DNA of 64,000 nucleotides from Nocardia vulneris. GTDB taxonomy: Bacteria; Actinomycetota; Actinomycetes; Mycobacteriales; Mycobacteriaceae. A program made the translations under genes and the position numbers. The stretch spans positions 62,001-126,000 of the forward strand of contig NZ_BDCI01000052.1 in assembly GCF_001613425.1 (NCBI RefSeq), written 5' to 3'. This document shows positions 63,738 through 64,000 of the stretch, one piece after another (position 1 is the first letter of the stretch; each line of letters starts with the position of its first letter). The notes beneath the pieces are model-generated. The model was not told the origin of the DNA. It worked only from the letters and a program-made list of their open reading frames with translations, and searched no databases.

Positions 63738-63782
63738 GCGGCCCCGGGAATCGTCGCCGGGGTCGAGACGTTGGTCGCGATA

Positions 63783-63795
63783 GTGACGTCGTCAC
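63783..63795. promoter_or_regulatory. Palindrome GTGACG-T-CGTCAC upstream of the aldo/keto reductase
   Basis: A perfect 13-bp palindrome 64 bp before the start codon, in the 121-bp gap between the DJ-1 and reductase genes. It does not match the MerR-type dyad upstream. Candidate operator only. Confidence 0.3.
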
Positions 63796-63858
63796 GTCTG
63801 GTCCGCAGCAAGGCTCGTCCGCTTTCGCGTAATTCCCCTTCGGAAGGAACCGCATCAT

Positions 63859-64000
63859 ATGAGCACCGACCGCAACGCCCGGCCCGCCGCCGCGTCCGGG
63901 ACCTTCACGATCGGCGCCGACCTGCCCGTCCATCGGCTCGGTTTCGGCGCCATGCAACTGACCGGTCCGGGCGTCTGGGGTGATCCCGCCGATCCCGACG
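63859..64000 (+). CDS. Aldo/keto reductase, N-terminal part only
   Basis: About 47 residues are visible from ATG 63859 (AGGA about 11 nt upstream). TFTIGADLPVHRLGFGAMQL followed by TGPGVWGDP is the usual beginning of NADPH-dependent aldo/keto reductases of this type in actinomycetes. The gene continues past the right edge. Together with the CMD and DJ-1 genes it suggests carbonyl detoxification. Confidence 0.85.
   Translation, partial: MSTDRNARPAAASGTFTIGADLPVHRLGFGAMQLTGPGVWGDPADPD

Overview
This is a GC-rich actinomycete chromosome segment with strong G/C bias at third codon positions. Three things point to a mycolic-acid-bearing member of the Mycobacteriales, most likely Nocardia, with Rhodococcus the main alternative: a full yrbE/mce lipid-import operon, an F420-type PPOX protein, and a leucine-degradation cluster laid out like Mycobacterium tuberculosis Rv2498c-Rv2506. 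No rRNA, tRNA, CRISPR array or intact insertion sequence was seen.

Region 1 (1-27345, minus strand) is one giant non-ribosomal peptide synthetase (NRPS) gene that runs off the left edge: 9115 codons, eight complete C-A-T modules and the start of a ninth C domain. Module 1 starts with an EntF-like condensation domain. Module 6 carries the only epimerase and is followed by a DCL-type C domain. Read by eye, the A-domain pocket codes give Ser at modules 3, 4 and 7 and Thr at module 5; modules 1, 2, 6 and 8 are unassigned. Upstream are cobM, a PPOX protein, and a NarL-type two-component pair divergent from a two-gene ABC transporter (27722-32768). A truncated Rpn/PD-(D/E)XK-type remnant follows.

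Region 2 (33171-45311) is catabolic. A LysR regulator diverges from an MHS-family transporter and a 3-hydroxybutyrate dehydrogenase. A TetR regulator diverges from accD1-accA1-fadE19-maoC-citE, followed by acetoacetyl-CoA synthetase. Together these would take isovaleryl-CoA (from leucine) through methylcrotonyl-CoA, methylglutaconyl-CoA and HMG-CoA to acetyl-CoA plus acetoacetate, and would feed both that acetoacetate and 3-hydroxybutyrate into acetoacetyl-CoA.

Region 3 (45347-60831) holds a possible 58-aa gene, a cytochrome P450, two adjacent paralogous TetR-type regulators that each contain two DNA-binding domains, and, on the minus strand, an 11-gene mce operon (two small membrane proteins, YrbE-A/B, MceA-F, one Mce-associated protein). 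Divergent from it is an MpaB-family oxygenase gene with a clear promoter and a palindromic operator.

Region 4 (60896-64000) contains a lipoprotein serine hydrolase, a two-domain carboxymuconolactone decarboxylase-like protein behind a MerR-type promoter with a 19-bp spacer, a DJ-1/PfpI protein, and the start of an aldo/keto reductase. The last three look like an electrophile or aldehyde stress set. The best novelty candidates are the NRPS with its Ser/Thr-rich product, the duplicated double-HTH regulators, and the MerR-type leaderless promoter.
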